Of a DNA stretch of 59,389 nt, positions 25,313-37,800 are shown piece by piece (the first letter of the stretch is position 1; each line of letters starts with the position of its first letter). The DNA is taken from assembly GCF_000003815.2 (NCBI RefSeq), contig NC_049988.1, positions 13,986,040 to 14,045,428 on the forward strand. The letters run 5' to 3'. The notes under the pieces were generated by a model, which ran no database searches, was not told the origin of the DNA, and saw nothing but the letters and a program-made list of their open reading frames with translations. The translations under genes were made by a program, and so were the position numbers. Source of the stretch: Branchiostoma floridae. Taxonomy: Eukaryota; Chordata; Leptocardii; Amphioxiformes; Branchiostomatidae.

Positions 25313-28300
25313 TGCCACATCCTCACATTTCCCCTCAGTAAATGGAGCACAAGGGTTGAAGGAATAGTAAAAACCATCATCACGACGAGGCCAGGACAGG
25401 GGGTGGTCTTTGAACCTGTGAGCAAAGATGACACAAACAATACGGTTTGCAGATGGACCTATATTTGAAACAACATCAACCATCAACTTCAGAGTACCTG
25501 CATAGCATGATTAACATTATAAAATTTTATGACAGAATACATCACACTTTTAATTCATTTATTAATAAACCTGTCATTAATATATTAGGAGGTCAATACT
25601 TTTACTTTCATCCTGTTAAAAGGAGCTTTGATTGTAAACAGTTGTCCCAAAACCATGCATACCTTCTGATATGCTTCTAACCGATTTTTATCAGCCTTTT
25701 CTCCTTTTTATCAATTCTTAACTTCAAACGCTCACACATTGGACACAAAACTGTGGTGTACATCATACATCAATGGAATTTAGACATCTGGGTAGAACAT
25801 TACTTGATACAAATTAAATCAAGCAACTGAATTTATCAAATTGCTTGATACATTTTGTATTATGTAATGCTTTACTAGTCATGACATACAAGCAAACAGA
25901 CTCACAGTGGCTCCCCTGTGGTTAGTTCCAGCGATGTTAAGTCGATATAAGACCCGTTCTTGAACATACATGCACAGGTGCCATACTGTACGCACGCAGC
26001 CTGGGCTGGCTGGGTGGTGTTCCCGGTCGGGTGTGGCACGGTGACGGGGGTGGGTGGGGCTGTGGTTTGAGGGGATGGGGTTGATACAGGTGTCTCACAC
26101 ATCCCGGGACAGGCACAGGGACTCCTGAGGGTGAAGAGCTGTTGGAAGACAAAAATGGTCAGTGTCATGCTGTTTGTTGCTTAGCAACTTGGCACTTTGC
26201 ATGTACAGTGATTTAGATCTTAATGCAATTTTTGAGAAGGCTGGATGTAAACTAGTTGGCAGTGAATTTAAAGGAACACTGCAACACTTTTTCTATCATC
26301 TACATCCACCCAACAACCCACCCACTACATGAAAGCTACAAACGTAGTGTTGCGCAAACTGATATCTACTAATGATCTGTAGTAATTAGAAAATGTTTGT
26401 TTTCATCTAATTAAAAAAATTTAATTCTTAATAACTACAGATCATTAGTAGATATCAGTTTGCGCAACACTACAATGTACGTTTGTAGCTTTCATCATTA
26501 TGCAACGAAAAACGAAGTTTCATTACAGTGGTATGTACCAAAGTGCTTTATTTTGTCATAGAAAAAAATAATATCAGAGCCAATAAAAATGATGACGTCA
26601 TCAATGTGGCCCCAAAAAAATTAGATTTAGAATTCTTTAATGCCCATCTATCAACATTCGTTACGGCTCCATTCTTTCTTAATTCATTGATAAGAAAACA
26701 GTGGAAGGTCAAAATGCCAATTTAGCCAACCGAGATACCTTAAGGTTCTCTTAGGCTGGAAAAGGGAGTTAAACGTGGAAAGGAGTTTGCCCCATGTCAA
26801 ACTCCAACATGTACCCCCCATCTACCCAGTCCTATAGATTAAAGTACAGGATGATATCAGTGCCACAGACAAGAGTAATCTCTATCCTAGCAAAGCACAG
26901 TCAATGACTCACATACTGTCCCTTTGCCTGTGGGTTAGGTCCCTGTGCTTCAAAGGACTCTTTATGCCGATCACAGACAAGCTGGACTAAAGATGTGAGT
27001 CTGAAACAAAAGACAGATAGACATGATAACGTTACATGAACAAATTCTTAGTTGTGTATATCTTGTATACATGTGTCTGTGAATAGCTTTATCTTCTGCT
27101 ATGAGTTTTCCAACGCCTTGACCAATCGTCACGTGTCATACTTTTGTGAACTGTACTTAAGATGCAAGTCTAGGGAAAAAAAGACAGACACAGTCAAAAT
27201 CGTGGGATAGAACTGGGTAACCGTAAAGTTGTATGGACCTTGTATGAAGTACCTGTGGTTTTTACGTGTCATATTTTTTTCAACTTCTTCGGCATTTGCA
27301 GATGATTACATAGGAAAACATTACACCGGGTTTTCCATGGAGGGTGAATCTCTAAGAATGTGTCTAAACCCGTCGTACCCTTTTGAGTTGTTCCTGTCTG
27401 TTCCGTACACGATGTACAGGTTTGAGCCGATGTTGAAGAAGGCTGCCTTGTCCTGACTCCCCAGGGAGTTCTCCACGTGGATTCCGTGTGTCTGCGTACT
27501 GACACAGGCCGCGGCGTCCCGACATGACCCCAGGGAGAATGGGTAGCAGGGGTTGTAGGAATAGAGGTCAGAGAACTCACTAGGGCTCGAGATGTCACGA
27601 AACCTGCAGGTGTGGGGATACATTTTGTAACACTGTCTGAGCTTTATGATTTTTTATGATTTAGGGCAATAAGAAAGAATACTACATACGATGGGATGAA
27701 GGGGGTGGTAATAGAATTGTTTATTGAGTCTTGTTAACTTTCAAATAAAACAATAATTAACTTTTGACTAATACTGTGAGATTCTATTGTATTGAAAACT
27801 CTGAAACCAGAGGAGTGGCACAGGATCAAATGTAGACAGAATGGTAAAAAGACAATATTATGAGAAATCCCCTTTTATTTTTTCAGTGAATCATTACTGT
27901 CCTTCCTTCATTGAACCCCAAATCCCCTATTTTTGGGTCAATGATGGATTGAACTATTTTTAGAAGGATTGAAGCTTAAAGGATGGAAAATGTTATGAAA
28001 AACATTATTCAATTTTTGTAATGAATTAGTAGATCTATAAAAAAATATTGACTCACGCAGGGCCGTCCCTCCTGCCCACCCTGTGCAGGTCCACCATGCC
28101 GCTCCCATCGGTCATGTTACAGCTGCAGGGCCCAACCTGCCGGCAGGTGGCGTTACTTGGCTTACTGCAGCCTCCTGGGCACGCGCAGGGGGACCTCAGG
28201 GTGAAGTGCTGAAACACATATTAACCATTGTCACATGGATGAAGGGTAGACATTCAGATTACCATTACCCAAGCAACTGGATATCATTTTGGAAACTTTC

Positions 28301-29412
28301 AGATACTACAGGTGGTATCCACTGCCTTGTCTACCTTCCATTTGGTCGGGTGGATAAAGATACTAAACACAAGAAGGCAACGACATTAATGTTGCTAATT
28401 CCTGAAATGTTCTGAATCATACAAATGAAACCATGATGGACAATACCACTTAATAGTAGGGTTCTTCTTGTCCAATTAATATTGCCCAGTCAGTTTGTTC
28501 ATTCACAATTTCTATCCAACAAGAGAATTTGCTCATTTTTTGATAGCTGTCTGTGGTTGCTACTTTATTGTGATTTGTGGAAAAGGGTTAAGGTATGATT
28601 TAAGTTGTCTCAGTAGAATCAAACTAAAGGTTGCTTAAGAATGCTTAGAATATAGTTGCCTTACGTAAAGGTTGATGACATTAGGGTCCTGTCCCTCTGC
28701 TGTGAAGGATGTCTCTCCAGGATTACACTCTAGCTTCACCTTAGTTTCCCTGTAGACAAAATAATGTTCACATCAATACAACATGATTCCCCAGCTGTGT
28801 TCCCTAATAATAAAGCTGGAGAAATTAATTCCATGTGCAGTGATTTCTCTGGTGTACTTTCCTATGTACCCACATCAATTTTATTTTTAGTCTGAAATTG
28901 GACATGCAGTCTGTTGGACTAGTCCAGTCACATAATTGTATACTTTGTTGCTTGTTTGTGACTAGGTTCTTTTTGTACTGCTGTGCTAAGCTTTCATGCA
29001 ATGTTAAATTGTTACGACAACTTGCTCATTTCTGTAATGAAATGTTAATAGTGTTATGTATGACTTACAAAACAAAGTACCTTACACTATTCTGATAGAT
29101 AGAGTTGATGATAGAAAGCAAAGAATCATTGACATAAACTTCAAGAAAATTGTTGACAACTTGTCTCTAAGTGTATGTCTCAATAGTGCAAAATGTGATT
29201 ATTAAGTAGCAAAAAATACATTTGATATTAACACTGCAACAACATTTGATCATGACAGTTCCTTGTCCTTGTTAAAATCACCCCTACCTCTTGGAAGATC
29301 CTTGCCCAGTAATATATCTGAGGGTTAAGTCTTGTCCTTCCTGGAGGAACTTAGCAGAGTCTTGGGTCCCCAGTGGGAAGTATGTCTTAAGCTTTGGCAC
29401 ATACTGACATGC
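25313..29412 (-). CDS. Partial gene for tandem mannose-6-phosphate-receptor-like (MRH) repeats
   Basis: Exons, 5' to 3': 29412-29288, 28749-28665, 28208-28057, 27603-27379, 27000-26913, 26138-25906 and 25415-25313. They join in one frame (337 codons), open at both ends. The repeating pattern is FTLRSPCACPG.C, then a short C.C..DGS..DL segment, then YSYNPCYPFSLG.C.DAAAC, a GSQDKAAF segment, then a Cys exon and the next FTLRSPCACPG. This resembles the lectin-like extracytoplasmic repeats of IGF2R/M6P receptors (Y.x.NPC and AVCQ-like positions), so a lumenal or extracellular binding protein is likely. Whether it binds mannose 6-phosphate cannot be told. Exon 26138-25906 carries an extra Pro/Thr-rich, mucin-like linker absent from the previous repeat. 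The signal peptide and C-terminus were not found; the rest probably lies in the gap and above 29412. Confidence 0.6.
26331..26494. mobile_element. Foldback element with long inverted arms
   Basis: Arms 26331-26395 and 26443-26494 are inverted copies sharing GTAGTGTTGCGCAAACTG and ATATCTACTAATGATCTGTAGT, with a short A/T-rich loop between them. It lies in an intron of the repeat-receptor gene. No coding capacity. Confidence 0.75.
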
Positions 29413-29974
29413 CTGGAACATGTACAATGGGGATTATTGAAAAAAAGATGACAACAACAAAACTAAAAGATAAATTTCATGGGTCTAAATGCTCAAAAAC
29501 TTCCCATTGGATATAAAAAAGATAACAACAACAACAAAACTATGAAACCAAATGCCTCAATAAAAATGCTAAAAAATCGTCCCTCCCAGTACTATATATG
29601 CCACTCAAATAATTTTCTGATTTGTGATATGATGGCCAGAGATAATACAGACAGATTTGATAAGAAAGAATTCCCTTCCAGAAAGCTAACGTTATAATAA
29701 TCACTTGTCGAATATGTGCAAAATCACTTCTATCCTGTAGCCTATTAAAAGCAACATATGATAAACGAAATCTACGATTAGTGATTTTGCCTGAAAGACA
29801 TTTGTACTTGTAAAACAAAAATGTGTAACGCACAGAGACATCCTTGCAGGTGCACGAAAAGTTGACAGGGGTTGATTTTATTGTCACGTGCACATGTTGT
29901 TGCTCCTGAAAATTTGGGACAACGTTAAAAGTTAATTTGTCAGAATCTCCCAAAATGAGCGCTTTATTTGCGTG

Positions 29975-30135
29975 TGACTGTGTACGTTTGTGTGAATGCA
30001 TGTGGGTGTGCGTTTATCTGTCTGTATGCATGTCAGCGTGTGCATGCGTGTCTCTGTGTGTGCGTGCGCGTGGGTGTTCATGTAACGCTACCATCGTAAA
30101 TGCACACGTGCGTTTGTGCGCGTGTGTGTGTGATG
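29975..30135 (+). repeat. TG/CG-rich microsatellite
   Basis: Imperfect TGTG, TGCG and TGCATG alternation over about 160 bp. The overlapping Cys/Val-rich open frame is an artefact of it. Confidence 0.75.
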
Positions 30136-30223
30136 ACAAGTTAGGAATGCATGCGTTGTTTAGGGTCGCACCTGCGTATATATTTAAATCCGTATGAGGC
30201 CCGCATTGGAGTATTTGCCTCCA

Positions 30224-30407
30224 CCAGGCTCCACAGGTCGTTGTAAAAATAATAAGCTATAGAAATTGGACAAACGTAAACAGGTAACATGTCAGACGAG
30301 TAAGCTGGGTCGCTGACCATACTTCTTGGTCAGCTAACTCATCTGGCATTTTATGTATCTATATTTGTCCAATTTGCACTATTTTTCTCGCGACCTGTGG
30401 AGCCTGG
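30224..30407. mobile_element. Foldback MITE with 17-bp perfect inverted termini
   Basis: CCAGGCTCCACAGGTCG at 30224-30240 is mirrored exactly at 30391-30407. A second nested pair (AATTGGACAAA near 30264 and TTTGTCCAATT near 30364) and a central TGACC/GGTCA hairpin show that the whole element folds back on itself. Confidence 0.75.
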
Positions 30408-31134
30408 TAGAGACTAAGAGCGTCATACGCACCTGAAACGGACTTGAATATATACGCATGCCGGTGACCCCACCTTTAATATATAACGTTAACACGACAA
30501 CGCTTGAAAACCCGTCAAGGAAAGAATGGACTCTGAAATGCTCTGGTGGCACTGGTACGGTCCTCTCTGCTAAAGCCGTGTGGTCTGCGACCCTGACGCC
30601 GTCGCCGACAATGTTGGAAACGGCTTCAAGCCGTTTGAGACTGGACTTCTGCCGTCTGGATGGGAAACGGCTAGGGGTCGGGATGGGCATTGCCCGTTTA
30701 GTTTCAAACGCTCTCGGACGGCAAGACGCCCTCTCAGACGGCTGGGACAGGTCAGATGGCGCCTGGCTATTTTATTTTCACAGAGCCAGAGGATCCCCGG
30801 TCACATAACGCTCATCTAGTTCTTATAGCTTCCCTAAATACTTTCAGAAAGAAGCAATCAGAGGGATGGACTGAATTACAAAGGATGGACTCCAGGCTAG
30901 GGTTGTCCATCATCGCTAACTTAGGACTGTCCAACTACTTAACGTTTACAAGTAAAAGAACTTAAGCCCACTGATCGTCAAATACAAATTGAATACAAAT
31001 GGAAGTTGACATGGACAGAATAAAAATCAACAACAATATTATAAGTATATTGAGACTATGATCACATGATGTCGATTACATATACATAAAGCAGTTTGAT
31101 GTTCCCGCCTGTTCTCGAGTGCCTAACAAGCAAG

Positions 31135-31136
<2 letters not shown>

Positions 31137-31166
<30 letters not shown>

Positions 31167-31167
31167 C

Positions 31168-31204
<37 letters not shown>
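31137..31204 (+). repeat. (CAAT)n microsatellite
   Basis: About 16 tetranucleotide units with one (CAAC) variant pair in the middle. Confidence 0.95.
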
Positions 31205-31205
<1 letters not shown>

Positions 31206-31858
31206 GTCGCGTGCATCATTTGTTGATGCGTGGCGGCTACAGACAGTTCAGACAGTTCTCGCCACGTAAATGGCAGCACACATGTAAATGTTATTGTTCG
31301 ATTTCCCGCGAAGAGGTTCGGTGTTCTTACGGCTCTTTTTTTCGAACGTCGTTAGAGAACGAACATGGCCGCGTCCTTGTCGACAAAGACGTGAAAACAA
31401 GATTCAGGGATTTATTTGTCCATCATCAACAACATCGGTTCTTCTACCTGTTATCCCTCATTTCTGGAACGTTTGGACGATGCTTGGTTTTATTACGTAA
31501 CTATCGTCTGCACGTGATTGATGTTGTCCTGGCAACGACGGACAATGAGAGTGTGCCATATGGGAGACTAGTAGTGTGGAGGTAAAAAATTTTGACTCTC
31601 CGTTCTCAAAATGACAATGTCGATAAAAGCTAGGGACTTGATACGACATTTTTTGCCGTAATGTACGGTACCCGTGTACAACAACGTTCCAACCACAGTA
31701 CCGTGAATGCTGTTTTGTGCCTCTGTCAAACTTTGAAAAATTTCATGTTGCGCTATGTAGTACTGCCTGCAGAGTCTATGGTATTTCTATACATTTTAAG
31801 AGGATCTATAGGGTTTTTCCTTTTTGCTTTTAAAAAAGGTTTTCTACAGGGACCAACG

Positions 31859-34800
31859 ATGAGTTTAAAGACCCTGTACTGCGTGTCGGTGGTGCTGTGT
31901 GTCCTCGGCTCTGTCGTGTCCGTGTACTCAACAGCAGCCGGACAGTCGGGCAGTCCATCTGAACCGACGTCTCCCAAAGCTTCCTCACAAAGTGACGAGT
32001 CTCAACGCCTGAAGAGACAACAAATTCGGTCCTTGTCAGAAAACTGTCCGTATGAGTGCGACTGCAACCCAGGCACACTGCAGTGTAGTCAAAGCGTCAC
32101 TAGGGGGAGTCTCACAGAAGTGCCCGACAGACTCGGAAGCTTCACCAAAGCACGACAGTCCAAAACATTGTAAGTACAGTCTCGTTAAATGTACAAAACT
32201 TCTACATTTATTTTGCGTATACGTTGTGTGCGTTGAGTATCGTGTTTTTTTTTTTTTTTCTATTTGCTTTTGGACAGACGAGGACGATGTGGCACTGCAC
32301 TCAAGTTTTGTAACTTATATTAACAATGCCACATACACGGTACAGACAGAAGGAAAGTCGTGTAAAGTGCCTTTCCCAAGGGCACAACGTCGGGGGCACG
32401 GTGGGAATCGAACTCAGGACCCATAGATTCCGAGCCGAAAGCTCTACCAGTTACGCCACGCCCGACGCCACGAGTATCGTGTTTTGAAATTGTTCTATAA
32501 ATTTGATCATGAGTTTTACTGAATATTGAGAAATCTTAAAAATCATCAGACCCCATACCACCACTTGAGCAAATGTGACTTTATACTTGTGCATTCTTCC
32601 TCCAGAAATTTTGAGGGAAATTCAATCACCAGGATTTCTGACGACGACTTTTTCGGCCTAAGCCAGGCGAAAACACTGTGAGTCCAGATCTGTTACTTGA
32701 TTAGGAATTCTTTCTTGCAAGACATCATATCATAACGCAGTTATATGCTTGCACTGTGTTATTTCTGATGTGGTTATGAGCGGCTTGTAAGCGTATATGA
32801 AGGACTTGTAACTTCGTAGGTTCATTACACATAAACTGTTTTCCTAAAAGAAATAAAGACCAATGATGTTGTTCAACATGTTCAGAAGCAAACACTCTGT
32901 TTTCCGACGCCGGCGCTAACTTTGAGAAGATGCTTGTACTGTGTTTGTTAGAGTTCATGTTCTATGTTATGTACTATTCTGATAGAAATCTGAGACATAA
33001 TCAACTGACGGTGGTGACCCCTGATGCCTTCGAAGGACTGGGTTCTCTGCGTGAACTGTAAGTAAAAAGAAACTGTAACTCCAACCATACATCATGATCA
33101 TACAGCATACATTTTAGTTGTCACTATTTGAACTGACTAGGCGAAATTATAAATTGGATGGTTTGATTTTAAAAAAAAACAACATCTCTGATGACTTTAA
33201 TGACGACATTTTCTTTCAGCTCTCTTGACTATAACAAGATCAGAGACCTGCCCGTCGACATATTTGATCCACTGGTCAACCTGAGAGTTCTGTGAGTAGA
33301 GGTTTCCAAAATGAAACTAACAAATTTGTAATTTGTTCTTCCTCTTAATTTGTTGCAAGGTTGTACTATTTTAGATGTACACACATGTACAACATTTATT
33401 CATCTTCGTCTGTTCTTTCTTACCTCAAGAATTTTTATTGTTGAGGCTTTATTTTCATGTTTATTGTACTTTTCCCCAGAGATCTGTCTCACAACGAGCT
33501 GACCTTGGATGACCCCGAGGACACACCCTTTCTGACGTCACATGGCCTTCAACACATCCAGACACTGTATGTTTCCTATTAAGATACGAGCAAAAATTAT
33601 GTGTATTTTGTAGATAGTTCGGATCTACTTTATTCATACATGCTTCCATCATCCGATTAACGATGCTGAATCGAATTTAAAAGATTGTATCTCATTCTGA
33701 TTCCAATACTTTTTCCTCAGAGACCTGAGTAACAACGCTGTCCAGGCGCTCTGGGATTTCACGCTGGCGGGACTGGAACAGCTGACCACTCTGTAAGTTA
33801 AAATAAACAGGTTCCTAGACTCTCTCCAAGTACATTTGGATCCGCTTCAACCCTTCTAAAAGTTGTTGTATCTCTTTGGCTGAAACGTAGAGTTGTTTGT
33901 GGCAACTTTAAATTTTTCGTTTCTCCTTGAATCGCAGCATTCTTGACGACAACCCGCTGCAAGACGTTCGGCGGAATGTCTTCGCCAGGACACCTAGTCT
34001 CCAGGAACTGTAAGTAGACAGAAAACTGACAAGCTGTCCTTTAGACTTCCGTTTCTTTTTAACTTTAAACGGGGCCATGTTGCTGCAAAATCAACTCACG
34101 GTGATTTGTACCGTTAAGTGAAATGAGAAAGCAACTGCAGACGAAATTTCAGAATAAAAAGGAAACTATTCTTTAACCGTGACAATCAATCAAGCAACAG
34201 TTAGTCAATATGACGCCATCAGTTGCCACAGTTTTGCATTGCCACAATGTGCTGTTGTTCCAATATCCAGTCATTAGTTTTGAGCAGTGACAAACTGCAG
34301 ACCAGTACTACTCTTACATTTGTATTAAGTGCAATGGTACATGTTTTAGATATCTTCCATCCTTTCTCACAGGTCCCTGGTGGATGTGGGTCTACAACCC
34401 GAGGTTCTTCTCAGAGAGCTGGGTAACCTCCCTAACCTCAAACGCATGTAAGTTGATCCGGAATCGTTCTCAACACAGCAACGTTTAGTGTTACGAAAAA
34501 AAGTCTTAAAACGTTCACAATGTTCATCTGTGCTCTAATTACAAGAGGGAAATCGTTTGATTAAACAGGCACAAAGTTGTGCGTCATTGGCAAATAAAGT
34601 TCTATTACTTTCTTTTTCTTTCCTCCATATTAAGTCAAAGATCCACAACACGTTTCCCACCTAACACTGTAACTATATAAATGCCTATATTATCACCATA
34701 GTCATCACAATTACTTGGAGGTTTAAAAGTGGATTGCATTGTTTACAGTCACCTTGGTAACGGACGTGACCCGTGCGGCTGCGCATGGGCAAAGCTGAAA

Positions 34801-37800
34801 GCGAGGCTGAAGAAGGGAGGCGTGGTTATTGTAGACCAAGACGCGGTGTCCGAGTGTGGAGAGGGAGGTCTGAGAGTTTGTGTCGACACGGGTACGTCTG
34901 TTTCAAATAGTTTTCCCATCCAGACAGTAAGTAAAAATCAACAGCCATGGCCCATGCTAATTTTACCGCCATGTGAGAATTGAAATTATACCTTCCTAAA
35001 AGCTCGTGTTGTCAGCTTACCATGGCAACCAACTAAACATTGCTTCATACCACTATATGGCGTCATTGACCATTGTCGAGTGAAGTTTTCTCTGTGATTC
35101 AAGGAGTACCGTATTTTGTAGTAACAATTAGACTTCCAAGTCAAAATTGATTAACTAAGCATTCAAAAGTAGCTCAAAACATTGTTTATCAATAAAATGC
35201 CGTCATCATGGCAAGTGTTATCTTTAGAATACAGCCCAAAGAAGTCATTCTTGCAAATGTGATATGTTTTTACTTAACTGCTATTGTTGTGGACAGATGT
35301 ACCAATTTTGTTGTACCCATTACAGAGTCTAAGAATGCCGTTAGGAAAGACGATGTCCCGAACAATAACAAAGCAGTCAAGCTGTCGTGGAAGTCAGTCA
35401 ACTATGGTCCGCCATCTGAGAAGCACAGCAGTGCTCAGAACCCACCACTAGAAAAGGGCTTCAATGGCTATAAACCTAAGAAGACAACACCATCTCAACT
35501 CAAGGACAGGCTCTTACATACAGAAGGCAAGGAAAGAGTGAGTTCTAGAACCGACACCTTGCCATGGCGGCACCCCGGCAAAATGAAGGCACCCGCGCAG
35601 GACCGACTATACTCCAACGTGGCGTCGGAAACATCTGAGAAGCACAGCAGCGCCCAGATCCCACCGCTAGAAAAGGGTTTCAACGGTTATAAACCTAAGA
35701 AGACAACGACATCTCAACTCGTAAACATCGTTAAAGACATGCTCCTACATACAGAAGGTAAGGAAAGTGTGAATTCTAGAACCGACACCTTGCCATGGCG
35801 GAACATCGGCAAAATGAAGGCACCCGCTCAGAACGATGCCCAGAACAAGAACAAAGCAGTGAAGCTGTCATGGAAGTCACTCAACTATAGTCCGCCATCT
35901 GAGAAGCACAGCAGTGCCCAGAACCCACCACTAGAAAAGGGCTTCAAAGGCTATAAACCTAAGAAGACGACGTCATCTCAACTCGTACGTATCGTCAAGG
36001 ACAGGCTCTCACATACAGAAGGTAAGGAAAGTGTGACAGGAACCGACACCTTGCCATGGCGGCACCCCGGCAAGATGAAGTCACCCGCTCAGGACCAACT
36101 ATACTCCAAGGAAAGTGTAAGTTCTGGAACCGACGCCTTGTCATGGTGGAACCCCGGCAAGATGAAGTCATCCGCTCAGGACCAACTATACTCCAAGGAA
36201 AGTGTAAGTTCTGGAACCGACACCTTGCCATGGTGGAACCCCGGCAAGATGAAGGCACCCGCTCAGGTGGCATCGGAAAAATCTCCCGCCAGCTTTCCTT
36301 GGTGGCATCCAGATTACGTCAGGACGTTTCAGGGATTCGGGATGATGAAATCGCCGATGTCTGAGAACGAAGTAGAACCTTGGTGGCATCCGGAATATGA
36401 TAGTGTACACCAAGCACGTGGACAGCATTTTCAGTTCGTTCCTCAAAAGCACCCGACATCAACTGGTTTCTACAAAACTTCAGCGAGACAGAGTCAAACA
36501 TATGGTACGCCAAGCAGAACTGGTCATCGCAACGCATACAACAGAGCAAAGTCATCAATGGAAAGTTATGCCGACGTGGTCAAGTCTCTTTATGGAAGCC
36601 CGCACAGAAATGGCAACTACGCCCGGCCCAACCAGTACGGTAGAAGTGGACTCCAAGATAACAGTCGCAGTCGTCCGGCCATCGGTCGACCTCTTCACGA
36701 ATATGTGCACGACAAAGACAGTGGAACACAGCACAGAAAGTCTGTGCATTCACCCACAGTATCTTCATACCGTACTAAATACGTCCACTATGACCAAGAC
36801 AACGATTTATATGAGACACGGTCCAGACAAGTCCAAAACAACCCGAGTCAAAATTACGTTGACAAAAAGTTGCAGCACCACAACCACATCAAAAACATCT
36901 TGACAGAAATCAAGAAAACAAGCAACTACGTCCGGCCCGACCAGTACGGTAGAAGTGGACTCCAAGATGACAGTCGCAGTCGTCCGGCCATCGGTCGACC
37001 TCTTCACGAATATGTGCACGACAAAGACAGAGGAACACAGCACAGAAAGTCTGGGCATTCACCCACAGTATCTTCATACCGTACTAAATACGTCCACTAT
37101 GACCCAAACAACGATTTATATGAGACACGGTCCAGACAAGTCCAAAACAACCCGAGACAAAATGACGTTGACAAAAAGTTGCAGCACCACAACAACATCA
37201 AAAACGTATTAACAGAAATCCAGAAATCGAGCATTTCTTTGGGAGGAAGGAAGATGCTTAACTATATGGGAAATGGGAGGAAGGCCGGCCGACATGGCTC
37301 CAGGAAGAAAGGCGAGCAGACAGACGAGATGTCTCAAAGGGAGCACGGACGTCGTGGCGGGAACGAATGGCTGTACGACTTATGGAAACGGAAAGCGTCT
37401 GAAAAAGCTGCCAGCGAAAGAGAAACTGCACTCGATGACAGCCAGTATCTAATGAAAGAGGAAGAGGAGGACTTTAAAAGATTGAGGGAGAAAGTAAAGA
37501 AGTTGAGAACGAAGATTCACCGCATGGAAGAACTTGAAGAGGAGAGGAGAGAGTACGGTGAAAAGAAACAAGTTTCTTCCAAATCTAAGCCCAAGGTGTG
37601 TATACATGTACCTGTACAAATACATCCATTTGTATGCATGCAGATGTTCCACTTCAAAACGTGTTTCCACGAAATCTGGTGAAATAGGCTTATACGTTTG
37701 ATAGTAAAATCAGTGCAGTGTCTACAACGGGTTATCGTTTTTTTAATTGAAAGGGTTGTTTCTAACGAAAGCTTTTTGATTCTTGCTATGAAAGGTCAAA

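Larger units (their letters stand above)
29413..31858. other. Spacer between repeat-receptor gene and LRR receptor gene
   Basis: This stretch separates two divergently transcribed genes and should contain the missing 5' exons of the minus-strand gene and the promoter of the LRR gene. I could not identify those exons. It contains a TG/CG-rich microsatellite (29975-30135), a foldback element (30224-30407) and a (CAAT)n tract (31137-31204). The open frames at 30379-30819 and 31211-31585 lack motifs and splice support. Confidence 0.5.

Noticed and set aside
30379-30819. Overlapping open frames of about 100 residues on both strands
   Set aside because: No homology that I recognise, no splice signals in phase, low-complexity inverted GGCTTCAAGCC segments.
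32385-32471. tRNA gene on the minus strand
   Set aside because: A and B boxes are present, but the acceptor stem is not paired and a SINE tail with poly-A and a target duplication follows, so it is a retroposon head.
35995-37058. Minus-strand and alternate-frame open frames within LRR exon 10
   Set aside because: Shadows of the repetitive coding exon; the same fragment recurs because the DNA is duplicated.
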